Of a stretch of DNA of 64,000 nucleotides, positions 21,226 to 32,577 are shown one piece after another. How positions within the stretch are numbered: the first letter of the stretch is position 1; each line of letters opens with the position of its first letter. Origin of the DNA: an uncultured Pantoea sp. (GTDB lineage: Bacteria; Pseudomonadota; Gammaproteobacteria; Enterobacterales; Enterobacteriaceae); the NCBI GenBank assembly GCA_913775175.1, contig CAJYKU010000003.1, positions 1 to 64,000 on the forward strand. Reading direction: 5' to 3'. Under the pieces are notes generated by a model. It was not told the DNA's origin, searched no databases, and saw nothing but the letters and a program-made list of their open reading frames with translations. The translations under genes were made by a program, and so were the position numbers.

Positions 21226-24200
21226 GTGAGGCGGTTGCCAGGGATCTTGTTACTGCTGATCGCTACAGTGATTGTCATTGTGGCGCTGCTGGTGAGCGGG
21301 CTGCGTCTGGCAATGCCGCACCTCAATAGCTACCGCAGTGATATTCTGCAGACGATTTCCCGCGTTAGCGGTGTTAGCGTGGATGCCAGCGAACTGCAGG
21401 GATCGTGGCAGAATTTTGGGCCAACGCTACAGGTACGTAATCTGCGGGTCGATATGCGCGAGGATGGCGAGCTGCAGATCGGTCGCGTTAATCTCGCTCT
21501 GAATGTCTGGCAGTCACTGCTGCACTGGCGCTGGCAGTTTCGTGATCTCACTTTCTGGCAGCTGCGCCTGACCACTACGCAGCCACTATTTTCCGGCAAC
21601 AATAGCAGGCACACCTTCAAATCAACGCAGATCAACGATCTGTTCTTACGTCAGTTTGACCACTTTGATCTGCGCGACAGCACCATCCGTTTTCTGACGC
21701 CGGCAGGCCAGCACGCTGAGCTGGCTATTCCGCGTCTGACCTGGCTCAACGAAGCCAATCGCCACCGCGCTGAAGGCGAGGTCAGCCTGAGCAGCTTCAC
21801 GGGGCAGCATGGTGTGGTGCAGGTCCGGCTCAATTTAAACGACACCAGTGGTTTGTTAAACGATGGCCGCATCTGGCTGCAGGCAGATAATGTCGATGTA
21901 CGCCCGTGGATTGGTCGCTGGCTGCGGGATAACACCAGTCTGGAGAGTGCCCGCATCAGCCTTGAGGCCTGGGTCAGCCTGCGCAATGGCGAACCAGATG
22001 CAGGCGATTTAATGATTAAGCAGGGCGGAGCACGCTGGCGTGATGAGGAGAGAACTCATCAGCTGCAGATTGATGGGCTGACCGCGCATCTGACGCGATA
22101 TCAGCAGGGCTGGAGCCTGACCATTCCGCGAAACCGTTTCCGCACAGATGGCGTTGCCTGGGCACCGGGCCATCTGTCACTGCTGTGGAAACCGCAGGAT
22201 AGCACGACCCGCGGCGCGGAGATTCGTGTGCGTGCTACCAGGCTCGATCTGCAGCGATTTGCTCCACTGGTTCCGCTGGTTGGCCCACTCTCTCCTGTAC
22301 TGCTCGACACCTGGCGCTCACTACAGCCGCGCGGCTATATCGATACACTGGCGCTGGATATTCCGCTGGAGCAGCCGGAACAGACGCGGTTGCAGACAAC
22401 ATGGCGTGAGCTGAGCTGGCATAACTGGAAGCTGCTGCCTGGCATTAGCAACCTCAACGGGCGCGCCAGCGGGACTGTCAGCAACGGTCAGGTTGATCTT
22501 CACATGGGCGCAGCGGAGGTTCCTTATGGTGATATGTTTCAGGCACCGCTGGAGATTAAACAGCTTAGCGGGCAGCTGAGCTGGCTGCATGATAGCCACG
22601 GACTCACGCTGGCGGGTAATCAGCTTGATGTTCAGGCGCGTTCACTCTGGGCGCGCGGCGATTTCCGCTATCAGCAGAATAGCGGTCACGCGCCACGGCT
22701 CGATATCCTGGCGGGTATCCGCGTTACCGATGCGGGTGATGCATGGCGTTATCTGCCGGAGCCGCTGATGGGGCATAGTCTGACGCGTTATCTCAGTACC
22801 GCGATCAAAGGCGGCGAGACAACAAATGCCACGCTGCTGTTTGCCGGCGATCCCAGACTCTTTCCGTTTAAACACAATGATGGCATGTTTGAAGTCCGGG
22901 TGCCGCTGAACAATGCCACATTTCAGTTTCAGCCAGGCTGGCCGGCGTTACAAAAGCTGGATATCGACCTCGATTTTGTCAATGATGGCCTGTGGATGAG
23001 TGCGGATAGCGCGCGCCTTGGCAATGTTGATGCGCGCAACGTAACCGCAATAATCCCCGACTATCTCAAAGAAAAACTGCTGATTGCTGGCGATTTAAGC
23101 GGGCAGGGCGCAGATATCGGTGCGTACTTTGACCAGACTCCGCTGAAATCGTCACTGGGCGCTGCACTACAGCAGCTCCAGGTTGGCGGCAAAGTCAGCA
23201 GCTCGCTTAATCTTGATATCCCGCTGAATGGTGACCAGGTACATGCCAGCGGCAATGTGGTCATGCACAACAACACGCTGCACATCAAGCCGCTGAACAG
23301 CACGATAAAACAGCTGAGCGGGCGTTTCCGCTACAACAACGGCAACCTTGAAAGTGAAGAGATGCAGGCTGAGTGGTTTGGTCAGCCACTGGGCGTAAGC
23401 TTTACCACGCAAGAGCATCCACAAGACTTCGGCGTGAATGTCAGATTGCTGGGTGCCTGGCAACCTGCACGGCTCGATATTCTGCCGCCAGCAGTAGCCA
23501 GCAAGCTGAGCGGCACCCTTGACTGGCAGGGCAATGTGGATATCAGCTTACCGCATAAAGGCGGCGCGACTTACCGCGTAGATCTGAGTGGTAACGGTAA
23601 ATCAGTAAGCAGTCACTTACCTGTCCCGCTGGATAAACCGGCTGGTGAAGCGCTACCGGTTACCATCAACGCCAGCGGAGATCTGAACGGTTTTATGCTC
23701 AGCGGTGCTATCGGTGACAGGCAGCGTTTTAACAGTCGCTGGCTGCTGGAGCCACAGCTACGTGTTGATCGCGGGATCTGGCAGAACAATGCTGCCACGA
23801 CGCCTCCGCTGCCTGAAAAACGCGGTATGGATCTCGATTTGCCAGCGCTGGATGGTGAAGCCTGGCTGGGTGTGCTGGCTGGAGCAGGTAGCAGCGGCCA
23901 GGGAGATGGCTTACCGGGAGGTGTTGTGCTGCCGGGCAATATCACATTGCGTACACCGCTTTTAACGCTGGGTGGCCAGCAGTGGCATACGCTGAGCGCC
24001 ACGCTGTTGCAGGGAGGTAACGGTAATACGCAGCTCTCAGTGGAAGGTCGTGAAGTGCGTGGCATGCTGACCACTGCCCCGCGCGATCCCTGGCGCATTA
24101 ACCTCAGCTATCTTTATTACAATCCCGAGTGGGAAACAACCAACAGCACTCAGCAGAGTTCGCCGTTTAGTGGCGATAGTGGCATCAACTTCACGCAGTG

Positions 24201-25026
24201 GCCTGCTCTGCAGCTCAACTGTGACGAGTGCTGGTTGCGCGGTCAGAAGTTTGGTCGTATGCGCGCGATGCTGGAGCCGCGTGGCGATACGTTAGTACTC
24301 ACTAATGGTGTGGTGGACAGCGGCAGTGCCAAACTCAGCATCAATGGCGAATGGCTTAACAGGCCCGGCAATCAGCGTACCTCTCTGAAAGGCCGGCTCA
24401 GCGGCAGCAATATCAATGATGCTACCAACTGGTTTGGGATGAACACACCGTTGCGCGATGCGCCATTTAATGTCGATTACGATCTGCACTGGCGCGCTGC
24501 GCCCTGGCAGCCTGCAGAAACGTCATTAAGCGGCACGCTAAAAACGCACTTTGGTAAAGGCGAAGTTGCTGATGTAAATACCGGTCGGGCGGGTCAGTTA
24601 CTGCGCCTGGTCAGTTTTGATGCGCTGCTGCGCAAGCTGCGACTCGATTTCAGCGACACCTTTAATGAGGGGTTCTATTTCGACTCTATTAACGGCACTG
24701 CCTGGATTGAAAACGGCGTACTGCGCACTGATAACCTGCTGGTGGATGGACTGGAAGCTGATATTGCCATGCAGGGAAAAATCGATCTGGTGCGGCGTCA
24801 AATCGATATGGAAGCGGTGGTTGCACCCGAGATCTCTGCTTCGGTGGGGGTGGCAACTGCTTTTGCTATCAATCCGGTGGTAGGTGCTGCTGTATTTGCA
24901 GCCAGCAAGGCGCTGGCACCGCTCTGGAACCGGATTTCACTGCTGCGTTACCGGATTAGCGGACCGCTGGATAAACCTGAAATCAGCGAGCTGTTACGCA
25001 AGGCGCGTGAGACTGATCGCAACTGA
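21226..25026 (+). CDS. yhdP: AsmA-like protein YhdP
   Basis: GTG start VRRLPGILLLLIATVIVIVALLVSGLRLAMPHL preceded by AAGGAG; about 1266 aa, AsmA-type C-terminus. Confidence 0.94.
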   Translation: MRRLPGILLLLIATVIVIVALLVSGLRLAMPHLNSYRSDILQTISRVSGVSVDASELQGSWQNFGPTLQVRNLRVDMREDGELQIGRVNLALNVWQSLLHWRWQFRDLTFWQLRLTTTQPLFSGNNSRHTFKSTQINDLFLRQFDHFDLRDSTIRFLTPAGQHAELAIPRLTWLNEANRHRAEGEVSLSSFTGQHGVVQVRLNLNDTSGLLNDGRIWLQADNVDVRPWIGRWLRDNTSLESARISLEAWVSLRNGEPDAGDLMIKQGGARWRDEERTHQLQIDGLTAHLTRYQQGWSLTIPRNRFRTDGVAWAPGHLSLLWKPQDSTTRGAEIRVRATRLDLQRFAPLVPLVGPLSPVLLDTWRSLQPRGYIDTLALDIPLEQPEQTRLQTTWRELSWHNWKLLPGISNLNGRASGTVSNGQVDLHMGAAEVPYGDMFQAPLEIKQLSGQLSWLHDSHGLTLAGNQLDVQARSLWARGDFRYQQNSGHAPRLDILAGIRVTDAGDAWRYLPEPLMGHSLTRYLSTAIKGGETTNATLLFAGDPRLFPFKHNDGMFEVRVPLNNATFQFQPGWPALQKLDIDLDFVNDGLWMSADSARLGNVDARNVTAIIPDYLKEKLLIAGDLSGQGADIGAYFDQTPLKSSLGAALQQLQVGGKVSSSLNLDIPLNGDQVHASGNVVMHNNTLHIKPLNSTIKQLSGRFRYNNGNLESEEMQAEWFGQPLGVSFTTQEHPQDFGVNVRLLGAWQPARLDILPPAVASKLSGTLDWQGNVDISLPHKGGATYRVDLSGNGKSVSSHLPVPLDKPAGEALPVTINASGDLNGFMLSGAIGDRQRFNSRWLLEPQLRVDRGIWQNNAATTPPLPEKRGMDLDLPALDGEAWLGVLAGAGSSGQGDGLPGGVVLPGNITLRTPLLTLGGQQWHTLSATLLQGGNGNTQLSVEGREVRGMLTTAPRDPWRINLSYLYYNPEWETTNSTQQSSPFSGDSGINFTQWPALQLNCDECWLRGQKFGRMRAMLEPRGDTLVLTNGVVDSGSAKLSINGEWLNRPGNQRTSLKGRLSGSNINDATNWFGMNTPLRDAPFNVDYDLHWRAAPWQPAETSLSGTLKTHFGKGEVADVNTGRAGQLLRLVSFDALLRKLRLDFSDTFNEGFYFDSINGTAWIENGVLRTDNLLVDGLEADIAMQGKIDLVRRQIDMEAVVAPEISASVGVATAFAINPVVGAAVFAASKALAPLWNRISLLRYRISGPLDKPEISELLRKARETDRN

Positions 25027-25090
25027 ATTTGACGCCATCGGGGATTTGCCGCAGGCTATGACTATCTGAGCACATAATGAGTGAGAAACG

Positions 25091-26536
25091 ATGACTCTGA
25101 ATCTGGTAAGTGAGCAGTTACTGACTGCGAACAGCATTAATCAGCAGGACCTTAATTCCCTGTTAGGGCAGCTTTCAGAACGTCGTCTGGATTATGCCGA
25201 CCTCTATTTTCAATCCAGCTTCCACGAGTCGTGGGTGCTGGAAGACAGAATTATCAAAGATGGCTCTTATCATATCGACCAGGGTGTGGGTGTCCGCGCC
25301 GTAAGCGGTGAGAAAACCGGCTTTGCCTATGCCGATCAGATCACCCTGAATGCGCTGCGTCAGTCCTCTGAGGCAGCACGCAGCATTGTGCGTGAGCAGG
25401 GTAACGGCAAAGCACATACGCTGCGTGCGGTGCTGAATCGTTCACTCTATGCGCCGGTTAATCCGCTCGATAGCCTGACGCGTGAAGATAAAATTGCATT
25501 GCTGCATCGTGTTGATCAGGTGGCGCGAAGCGCTGATCCACGTGTGCAGGAGGTCACTGCCAGCCTGAGTGGTGTTTATGAGCAGGTGCTGGTGGCGGCA
25601 ACTGACGGAACGCTGGCGGCTGATATCCGGCCGCTGGTGCGCCTCTCTGTCAGCGTACAGGTTGAGGATCAGGGTAAGCGCGAGCGCGGCGGTAGCGGCG
25701 GTGGCGGGCGCACCGGCTATGAGTTTTTCCTTGCTGATGAGAATGGCGAAGTACGTGCTGATGCCTGGGCGCGTGAAGCGGTGCGTATGGCGCTGGTCAA
25801 TCTCTCAGCCGTTGCCGCACCTGCCGGTACGCTGCCGGTCGTGCTGGGCGCAGGCTGGCCAGGTGTACTGCTGCATGAAGCAGTAGGTCATGGTCTGGAG
25901 GGCGACTTTAACCGTCGTGAAACCTCAGTGTTTAGCGGCAAGATTGGGCAACGGGTTGCCTCAGAGCTCTGCACCGTAGTGGATGATGGAACACTGGAAG
26001 GACTGCGCGGATCGCTGGCAGTTGACGATGAAGGTGTACCGGGTCAGTACAATATGCTGATCGAAAACGGTGTGCTGAAAGGCTATATACAGGACAAGCT
26101 CAATGCGCGGCTGATGGGTGTTGCGCCAACCGGTAACGGACGACGCGAGTCTTATGCGCATCTGCCGATGCCGCGTATGACCAACACCTATATGCTGGCG
26201 GGAAAATCTACTCCGCAGGAGATTATTGAAAGCGTAGAGTTTGGCCTTTATGCACCTAACTTTGGCGGCGGTCAGGTTGATATCACCTCCGGCAAATTTG
26301 TCTTCTCAACCTCAGAGGCCTATCTGATTGAGAATGGCAAAGTGACCAAACCCGTTAAAGGCGCCACGCTGATTGGCTCCGGTATTGAAGCGATGCAGCA
26401 GATCTCCATGGTTGGCAACGATCTGGCGCTGGATAAAGGTGTCGGCGTCTGTGGTAAAGAGGGGCAGAGCGTGCCGGTAGGTGTGGGCCAGCCGACTCTT
26501 AAACTGGATAAAATCACGGTGGGCGGCACAGCCTGA
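25091..26536 (+). CDS. tldD: Metalloprotease TldD
   Basis: [15 protein letters not shown] metal motif; 481 aa. Confidence 0.97.
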   Translation: MTLNLVSEQLLTANSINQQDLNSLLGQLSERRLDYADLYFQSSFHESWVLEDRIIKDGSYHIDQGVGVRAVSGEKTGFAYADQITLNALRQSSEAARSIVREQGNGKAHTLRAVLNRSLYAPVNPLDSLTREDKIALLHRVDQVARSADPRVQEVTASLSGVYEQVLVAATDGTLAADIRPLVRLSVSVQVEDQGKRERGGSGGGGRTGYEFFLADENGEVRADAWAREAVRMALVNLSAVAAPAGTLPVVLGAGWPGVLLHEAVGHGLEGDFNRRETSVFSGKIGQRVASELCTVVDDGTLEGLRGSLAVDDEGVPGQYNMLIENGVLKGYIQDKLNARLMGVAPTGNGRRESYAHLPMPRMTNTYMLAGKSTPQEIIESVEFGLYAPNFGGGQVDITSGKFVFSTSEAYLIENGKVTKPVKGATLIGSGIEAMQQISMVGNDLALDKGVGVCGKEGQSVPVGVGQPTLKLDKITVGGTA

Positions 26537-26557
26537 CAGCCGATCTTTCTCTGACTG

Positions 26558-26590
26558 AACAGGCTGCCAGCAGGCAGCCTGTTTTGTTTC
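26558..26590 (+). terminator. Rho-independent terminator after tldD
   Basis: AACAGGCTGCC-AGCA-GGCAGCCTGTTTTGTTT. Confidence 0.9.
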
Positions 26591-26716
26591 CGGCCGATCT
26601 GATTTACACCACCAGTAACTGCTACAGCAGTGCCAGCTGCTTAAGATATCTGAACAATGCCTTAATTTTTCTGTTTTATAAGCGGCAACCCCGCCTGGCA
26701 GAGTACGTATGGACTA

Positions 26717-27637
26717 TCAGGCTGGTTTACGCCACGAATGATACTGCAGTGCTACCTGTTTGAAATAGTCTGTCAGCGCGTTAATACAGACCTGCACCTT
26801 AAGCGGCAATTTATCTTTTTGTGTATAAACCGCATAGACCGGGCGCGGCTCAGAGTGATATTGCGGAAACAAAATGTCGATTTCGCCATGGTTGATCTCA
26901 TCGATGACCCACATCAGAGGAACATAGGCGATGCCACAGCCCGCTTTCAGCCAGCGGATCAGCGTTTGCGAATCATTGGTGACAAAGCGCCCCTGCGGGG
27001 TCAGACGTGTAACCAGCCCCTCCGGTGCCACCAGCTCAAACGTATTATCGGGTCTGACGCTATATTCGAGCCAGGAAAACGCATCAATATCACCGGGTTT
27101 TTCCGGCGTACCATGGTGAGACAGATAGCTTTTTGCTGCGCACACTACCATAGGCATAGCACCCAGCTGGCGTGAAAACAGCGTTGAGTCCTGCAATTCA
27201 CCCACACGCACCACCACATCCAGACCGTTTGCAATCAGATCGGGAGCCGGAATGCCGGTAACCAGATTGACGCTCAGACCCGGGTAGTCACGCAGCATTT
27301 CACTGGTGATCGCCGCCAGAACATTTTGTGCCATGGTAGATGAGCAGCCGATCCGCAGCACGCCTATGGGTGTGTTATTAAACGCATAGAGCTGCTCATG
27401 TACCTGTGATGCCTCAGCCAGCATTCGCCGGCAGCCCTGGTAATAAATTTTTCCCGCCTCTGTCAGCCCCAGGCTGCGGGTACTACGATTAAGCAGCTTG
27501 ACCTGCAGTTCATGTTCCAGTCTGGCTACAATTTGACTGATTGATGAGACGCTGAGCTGCAACTGACGTGCTGCGGCAGTAAATGAGCCCAATTCAACCA
27601 CTTTGGCAAAAATGGACATGCTTTTGAGTCGTTCCAT
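26717..27637 (-). CDS. aaeR: LysR-family regulator AaeR
   Basis: MERLKSMSIFAKVVELGSFTAAARQLQLSVSSISQIVARLEHELQVKLLNRSTRSL; divergent to aaeX. Confidence 0.93.
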   Translation of the reverse strand: MERLKSMSIFAKVVELGSFTAAARQLQLSVSSISQIVARLEHELQVKLLNRSTRSLGLTEAGKIYYQGCRRMLAEASQVHEQLYAFNNTPIGVLRIGCSSTMAQNVLAAITSEMLRDYPGLSVNLVTGIPAPDLIANGLDVVVRVGELQDSTLFSRQLGAMPMVVCAAKSYLSHHGTPEKPGDIDAFSWLEYSVRPDNTFELVAPEGLVTRLTPQGRFVTNDSQTLIRWLKAGCGIAYVPLMWVIDEINHGEIDILFPQYHSEPRPVYAVYTQKDKLPLKVQVCINALTDYFKQVALQYHSWRKPA

Positions 27638-27652
27638 TGTTTACTCTGACTA

Positions 27653-27674
27653 AAAAGTGATTTAGGTCACAATT
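27653..27674. promoter_or_regulatory. Candidate CRP site in the aaeR-aaeX intergenic region
   Basis: AAAAAGTGATTTAGGTCACAAT: GTGA-N6-TCAC matching the CRP core. Confidence 0.5.
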
Positions 27675-27897
27675 TGTAGATAACATATAGTCAGGCGCGT
27701 TATTATACGCGCGCTGTGTTTGTTCGCCGCGTTGCGGCATGGTCTTGTCTGCCGAATGATACGCTATGATTAGCGCAACGCGGCCTGAAAATTGCCATCA
27801 TTTTTTAACATCTTTCTGCTTCTCTGTCTGTTTGCAGCAGCCTGTCCGGGCAGGGTGTGCAGTGCGATCTCTGGCAAGGTCGAACTAAGGAACCGAA

Positions 27898-28101
27898 ATG
27901 AGTGTACTTCCGGTATTTGTCGTATTCGGGTTATCTTTTCCGCCCATTTTCATTGAACTACTGGTTTCGCTGGCGCTGTTCTGGCTGGTGAAACGTATGC
28001 TGACGCCCAGCGGGATTTATGACCTGGTATGGCATCCGGCACTATTCAACACAGCTCTCTATTGCTGTGTGTTTTATCTTGTATCCCGTTTATTCGTCTG
28101 A
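27898..28101 (+). CDS. aaeX: AaeX, DUF1656 small membrane protein
   Basis: 67 aa [35 protein letters not shown]; precedes aaeA. Confidence 0.95.
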   Translation: MSVLPVFVVFGLSFPPIFIELLVSLALFWLVKRMLTPSGIYDLVWHPALFNTALYCCVFYLVSRLFV

Positions 28102-28109
28102 GGTTTTAA

Positions 28110-29039
28110 GTGAAAGCGCTTATAAGAAAAATCGCGCGTTACGCGATTACACTCCTGCTGGTTATCATCGCTGTTGTGATTATCTTCCGCGCCTGGGTGT
28201 TCTATACCGAATCCCCCTGGACGCGCGACGCTAAATTCTCCGCTGACGTCGTGGCCATCGCGCCTGATGTTACCGGGCTTATTACCGACGTGCCGGTTCA
28301 CGACAATCAGCAGGTGAAAAAAGGGGATACCCTGTTTGTAGTGGATCGTCCGCGTTATCAGAAAGCACTGGCGCAGGCGCAGGCTGACGTTGATTACTAC
28401 CAGGCGCTGGTAAGTGAAAAACGCCGGGAAGCAGCGCGGCGCAACCAGCTTGGTACCAGCGCGATGTCACGTGAGGCCATTGAGCAGGCCAATAGCGATC
28501 TGCAGACCAGCGAGCATCAGCTGGCAAAATCGATCGCCACCCGCGATCTGGCGGTTATCGATCTCGAACGCACCACGGTTAAAGCTCCCTCTGATGGCTG
28601 GGTAACCAACCTTAACGTCTATGAAGGCGAATTTATTACGCGCGGCTCGGTCGCTGTGGCGCTGGTACAGCAGCACTCATTTTATGTACTGGCCTATATG
28701 GAAGAGACCAAGTTACATGGGGTACGTCCCGGATTCCGGGCTGAAATTACGCCGCTGGGCAGCAATACTGTGCTGCGCGGCACGGTCGATAGCGTCGCCG
28801 CAGGTGTCACCAACAGCAGCAGCAGCGTAGACAGCAAAGGTATGGCTACAGTGGACTCTAATCTGGAGTGGGTTCGACTGGCACAGCGCGTTCCAGTGCG
28901 TATTCGTCTTGACGCCCAGCCGGGCAACCGCTTCCCGGCAGGCACCACTGCAACAGTAGTGATTACTGGCGAGCAGGATCGGCAGACCAACACGTCGCCA
29001 CTGGCGCAGTTTTTTAATCGTCTGCGCGAGTTTGGTTAA
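28110..29039 (+). CDS. aaeA: p-hydroxybenzoic acid efflux pump membrane fusion subunit
   Basis: HlyD-family protein; [33 protein letters not shown]. Confidence 0.95.
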   Translation: MKALIRKIARYAITLLLVIIAVVIIFRAWVFYTESPWTRDAKFSADVVAIAPDVTGLITDVPVHDNQQVKKGDTLFVVDRPRYQKALAQAQADVDYYQALVSEKRREAARRNQLGTSAMSREAIEQANSDLQTSEHQLAKSIATRDLAVIDLERTTVKAPSDGWVTNLNVYEGEFITRGSVAVALVQQHSFYVLAYMEETKLHGVRPGFRAEITPLGSNTVLRGTVDSVAAGVTNSSSSVDSKGMATVDSNLEWVRLAQRVPVRIRLDAQPGNRFPAGTTATVVITGEQDRQTNTSPLAQFFNRLREFG

Positions 29040-29051
29040 GCGGGGAAGAGA

Positions 29052-31004
29052 ATGATTGAGTTTTTGCGTTTCCCGATCAAGCTGACCTTTGCGCTGGTGG
29101 CTGCGCTGATGATTGGCTTTCATTTCAATCTGGAAACGCCGCGCTGGGCGGTAATGACCGCTGGTATCGTCGCCGGCGGCACCGCCTTTGCCGCGGGCGG
29201 CGATCCCTATTCCGGCGCGCTGCGTTATCGCGGTGTACTGCGTATTATCGGCACCTTTATTGGCTGTATTGCTGCCCTGACCATTATGATCACCACGGTG
29301 CGAGCGCCGGTGGTTATGTTGCTGCTTTGCTGCATATGGGCGGGACTCTGCGTCTGGCTCTCATCACTGATCAAAGTTGAGAATTCTTATGCACTGGGAC
29401 TGGCGGGCTATACGGCGCTGATTATTGTGGTGACAGCAAACGCCACTGGTGGGCTGACGCTGGCTCCCCAGTTTGCGGTTGAACGCTGCAGCGAAATTGT
29501 GCTGGGTATTCTCTGTGCCATTCTGGCAGATATGATTTTCTCACCACGATCGATTAAGAAAGTTATTGATGCTGAGGTGGATGCACTGCTGGTATCGCAC
29601 TATAAGTTGCTGCAGCTTTGCGTCGCGCATGAGGATAAAGATGAGGTCGATAAAACCTGGAGTGCGCTGGTTCGCCGTACCACGGCGCTGAACAGTATGC
29701 GCGGACAGCTGATGATGGAGTCGTCGCGCTGGCAGAACAGCAGCCGTCGTCTGCAGATGCTTAACACACTGTCACTGATGCTGATTACACAGGCAGCGGA
29801 AACATTTCTGATCCAGAACAGCCGCCCTGACTATATCCCGCCGCAGTTTCGTCTGTTACTGGAAAAAGAGGCAAACAGTGCCAGCGACGTGCATAAACGG
29901 CTGAAAGTGCTGCGTCGCGTCATTGGTAACAGCAGTAAAACCGTGCCAGTGACGCTTGCCAGCTGGACCGGCGCAGCAACTGAATATCTGCTGCTAATTA
30001 AAGGTATCAAATGCAATAGCCGGATCAGTGCACTGGAAGAGGGGATCCTTAAGCGGGAAGTTATCGTACAGGCGCGTCCGGCAGAGACCCACCATGCAAT
30101 GATCAATGGCATCCGTACTTTTGTCGCAACTGCCCTGGGGTCGCTGTTCTGGTTATATACCGGCTGGGCTTCAGGCAGCGGCTGTATGGTTATGCTGGCG
30201 GTTGTGACCGCACTGGCGATGCGTATGCCCAATCCGCTGATGCTGGCCAAAGATTTCTTTTACGGCATGGCGGTGGCGGTACCGTTGGGTATGCTCTACT
30301 TCACCTATATCCTGCCCGCGACACAGCAGAGTGCACTGCTGCTCTGTATCGCGATTGGGATGCTGGGATTCATCGGGGGAATTTTTGTGCAGCGCCGACA
30401 GATTGGTACGCTGGGCGCACTGATTGGCACCATTAATGTCCTGGTGCTGGATAATCCCATGAAGTTTGAGTTCAACGTATTTCTCGATAACGCACTGGGG
30501 CAGTGGATTGGCAGTTTTCTGGCAATGATGGTGATTCTGCTGATTCGTGACAAATCTAAAGCCCGTACCGGCCGTAAGCTGCTTAACCGCCTGATGTATG
30601 CGGCTGTGGCTGCGCTGACCACCAATCAGATGCGGCGACGCGAGAACCATCTGCCTGCGCTTTATCAGCAACTGTTTATGCTGCTGAACCTGTTTCCGGG
30701 CGATATCGATAAATACCGTATTGCGCTGACGCTGATTATCGGTCATCAGCGGCTGCGTCATGCAGAAGTACCGACCAATGCTGACCTCTCTGCCTATCAT
30801 CGCCAGCTGCGCTCTACTGCGGATCGGATTATCTCAGCCAGCAGCGATGATAAACGGCGCGTTTACTATGAACAGCTGCTCAGGGAGCTGGCGATTTATC
30901 AGGAAAAACTGGCGCATTACGCCGCACCCGAGAGTGTCACTGAGCCGGTTCGGCGGCTGACAGAAATGCTGGATAAGTATCAGAACACGCTGATCCAGAT
31001 CTAA
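29052..31004 (+). CDS. aaeB: p-hydroxybenzoic acid efflux pump subunit
   Basis: FUSC/PET-type efflux transporter, 650 aa, downstream of aaeXA. Confidence 0.95.
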   Translation: MIEFLRFPIKLTFALVAALMIGFHFNLETPRWAVMTAGIVAGGTAFAAGGDPYSGALRYRGVLRIIGTFIGCIAALTIMITTVRAPVVMLLLCCIWAGLCVWLSSLIKVENSYALGLAGYTALIIVVTANATGGLTLAPQFAVERCSEIVLGILCAILADMIFSPRSIKKVIDAEVDALLVSHYKLLQLCVAHEDKDEVDKTWSALVRRTTALNSMRGQLMMESSRWQNSSRRLQMLNTLSLMLITQAAETFLIQNSRPDYIPPQFRLLLEKEANSASDVHKRLKVLRRVIGNSSKTVPVTLASWTGAATEYLLLIKGIKCNSRISALEEGILKREVIVQARPAETHHAMINGIRTFVATALGSLFWLYTGWASGSGCMVMLAVVTALAMRMPNPLMLAKDFFYGMAVAVPLGMLYFTYILPATQQSALLLCIAIGMLGFIGGIFVQRRQIGTLGALIGTINVLVLDNPMKFEFNVFLDNALGQWIGSFLAMMVILLIRDKSKARTGRKLLNRLMYAAVAALTTNQMRRRENHLPALYQQLFMLLNLFPGDIDKYRIALTLIIGHQRLRHAEVPTNADLSAYHRQLRSTADRIISASSDDKRRVYYEQLLRELAIYQEKLAHYAAPESVTEPVRRLTEMLDKYQNTLIQI

Positions 31005-31107
31005 AACCAGCTGCAATTGCGGCTGGTTAAAATCTCGCTGAGCGCAAATCAGCTGCGCGTTGCCATCTATACTTTCCTGACAGATATCTATTGACAGGAG
31101 CCTTGAG

Positions 31108-32562
31108 ATGTCCAGTTCTTTGCAGCAACACACCCTTTTCAAAACCGGCTTTTTTGCTGACGGAGAGTGGCACAGTGCCAGCAGCACCTTTGAGGTGACT
31201 AACCCGGCTACCGGTGAAGTCATCGCCACTGTCGCTAAAGCGGGTAAAGCGGAAACTGAACAGGCGATTGCTGCCGCACAGCGCGCTTTTCCCGCCTGGC
31301 GGGCGAAAACCGCAAAGCAGCGTGCGGAGATCCTGACGCGCTGGTATCAGCTGATTATAGAAAACAAACGCTGGCTGGCTGAGCTCATGACCGCCGAGCA
31401 GGGCAAGCCGGTAAAAGAAGCTGAGGGCGAGGTGGAGTATGCCGCCAGCTTTATTCAATGGTTTGCAGAAGAGGCGAAGCGCGCCAACGGCGAGATTATT
31501 CCGCCAGCCAAAGCTGGCTCACGCATTCTGGCAACGCGTGAACCCGTGGGTGTCATTGCTGCTATCACTCCATGGAATTTCCCTATGGCAATGCTGACCC
31601 GCAAACTGGGCCCGGCGCTGGCAGCAGGCTGTACCGGCATTATTAAACCGGCGAACAACACACCTCTTAGTGCGTTTGCACTGATTGAACTGGCGCAGCA
31701 GGCGGGCGTGCCAGCGGGTGTGCTGAATGCAGTGGCGGGCGATACGCAGGCGATCAGCGATGCGATTATGGCCTCACCAGTTGTACGAAAAATTTCATTC
31801 ACCGGCTCAACAGCCGTTGGCAAAACCCTGATGCGCAACGCTGCTGAAACAATGAAAAAAGTCTCTATGGAGCTGGGCGGCAATGCACCCTACATCGTGT
31901 TTGAAGATGCTGACATTGAGGCCGCCGTGCAGGGCGCTATCGCCAACAAATTTCGTAATGCCGGACAGGTATGTGTCAGTGTCAATCGGTTCTATATTCA
32001 TGAACCAGTCTATGACCGCTTTGTGACGAAACTTGCTGAGGCTGTGGGAGCGCTTAAAGTGGGCAACGGTATGGAGCAGGACGTTGTCGTCGGGCCGTTA
32101 ATTGCTGCCTCCGCGCTGGAAAAGGTTGAGGAACATGTGACGGATGCAGTCAGCAAAGGCGGCCGGATTGTCACCGGTGGTAAACGCCATGAACTGGGCG
32201 GTAATTTCTGGCAGCCCACAGTGATTGCCGATGCACAGGAAAATATGAAACTGGCTCAGGATGAAACGTTTGGTCCGGTTGCAGCGTGCTTCCGCTTTAG
32301 CGATGAAGCAGAGGTCATTGCGCGTGCCAATGCCACAGAATATGGACTGGCAGCCTACTTCTACACCCAGAATCTGCAGCGGGTCTTTCGCGTCTCGGCA
32401 GCACTTGAGGCAGGAATGATTGGCATCAACGAATGTGCGGTATCAACGGAAGTGGCACCGTTTGGTGGTATTAAAGAATCGGGGCTGGGTCGTGAAGGCT
32501 CAGTGCTGGGTCTGGAAGAGTATCTGGAAGTGAAAACCTTGCATCTGGGTGGTCTCTCTTAG
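31108..32562 (+). CDS. NAD(P)-dependent aldehyde dehydrogenase, succinate-semialdehyde dehydrogenase-like
   Basis: ALDH motifs TPWNFPMAMLTRK, FTGSTAVGK, MELGGNAPYIVF, catalytic NAGQVCVS; GabD-like overall but substrate not assignable from sequence alone. Confidence 0.9.
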   Translation: MSSSLQQHTLFKTGFFADGEWHSASSTFEVTNPATGEVIATVAKAGKAETEQAIAAAQRAFPAWRAKTAKQRAEILTRWYQLIIENKRWLAELMTAEQGKPVKEAEGEVEYAASFIQWFAEEAKRANGEIIPPAKAGSRILATREPVGVIAAITPWNFPMAMLTRKLGPALAAGCTGIIKPANNTPLSAFALIELAQQAGVPAGVLNAVAGDTQAISDAIMASPVVRKISFTGSTAVGKTLMRNAAETMKKVSMELGGNAPYIVFEDADIEAAVQGAIANKFRNAGQVCVSVNRFYIHEPVYDRFVTKLAEAVGALKVGNGMEQDVVVGPLIAASALEKVEEHVTDAVSKGGRIVTGGKRHELGGNFWQPTVIADAQENMKLAQDETFGPVAACFRFSDEAEVIARANATEYGLAAYFYTQNLQRVFRVSAALEAGMIGINECAVSTEVAPFGGIKESGLGREGSVLGLEEYLEVKTLHLGGLS

Positions 32563-32577
32563 CAAGAGGAAACAGTC

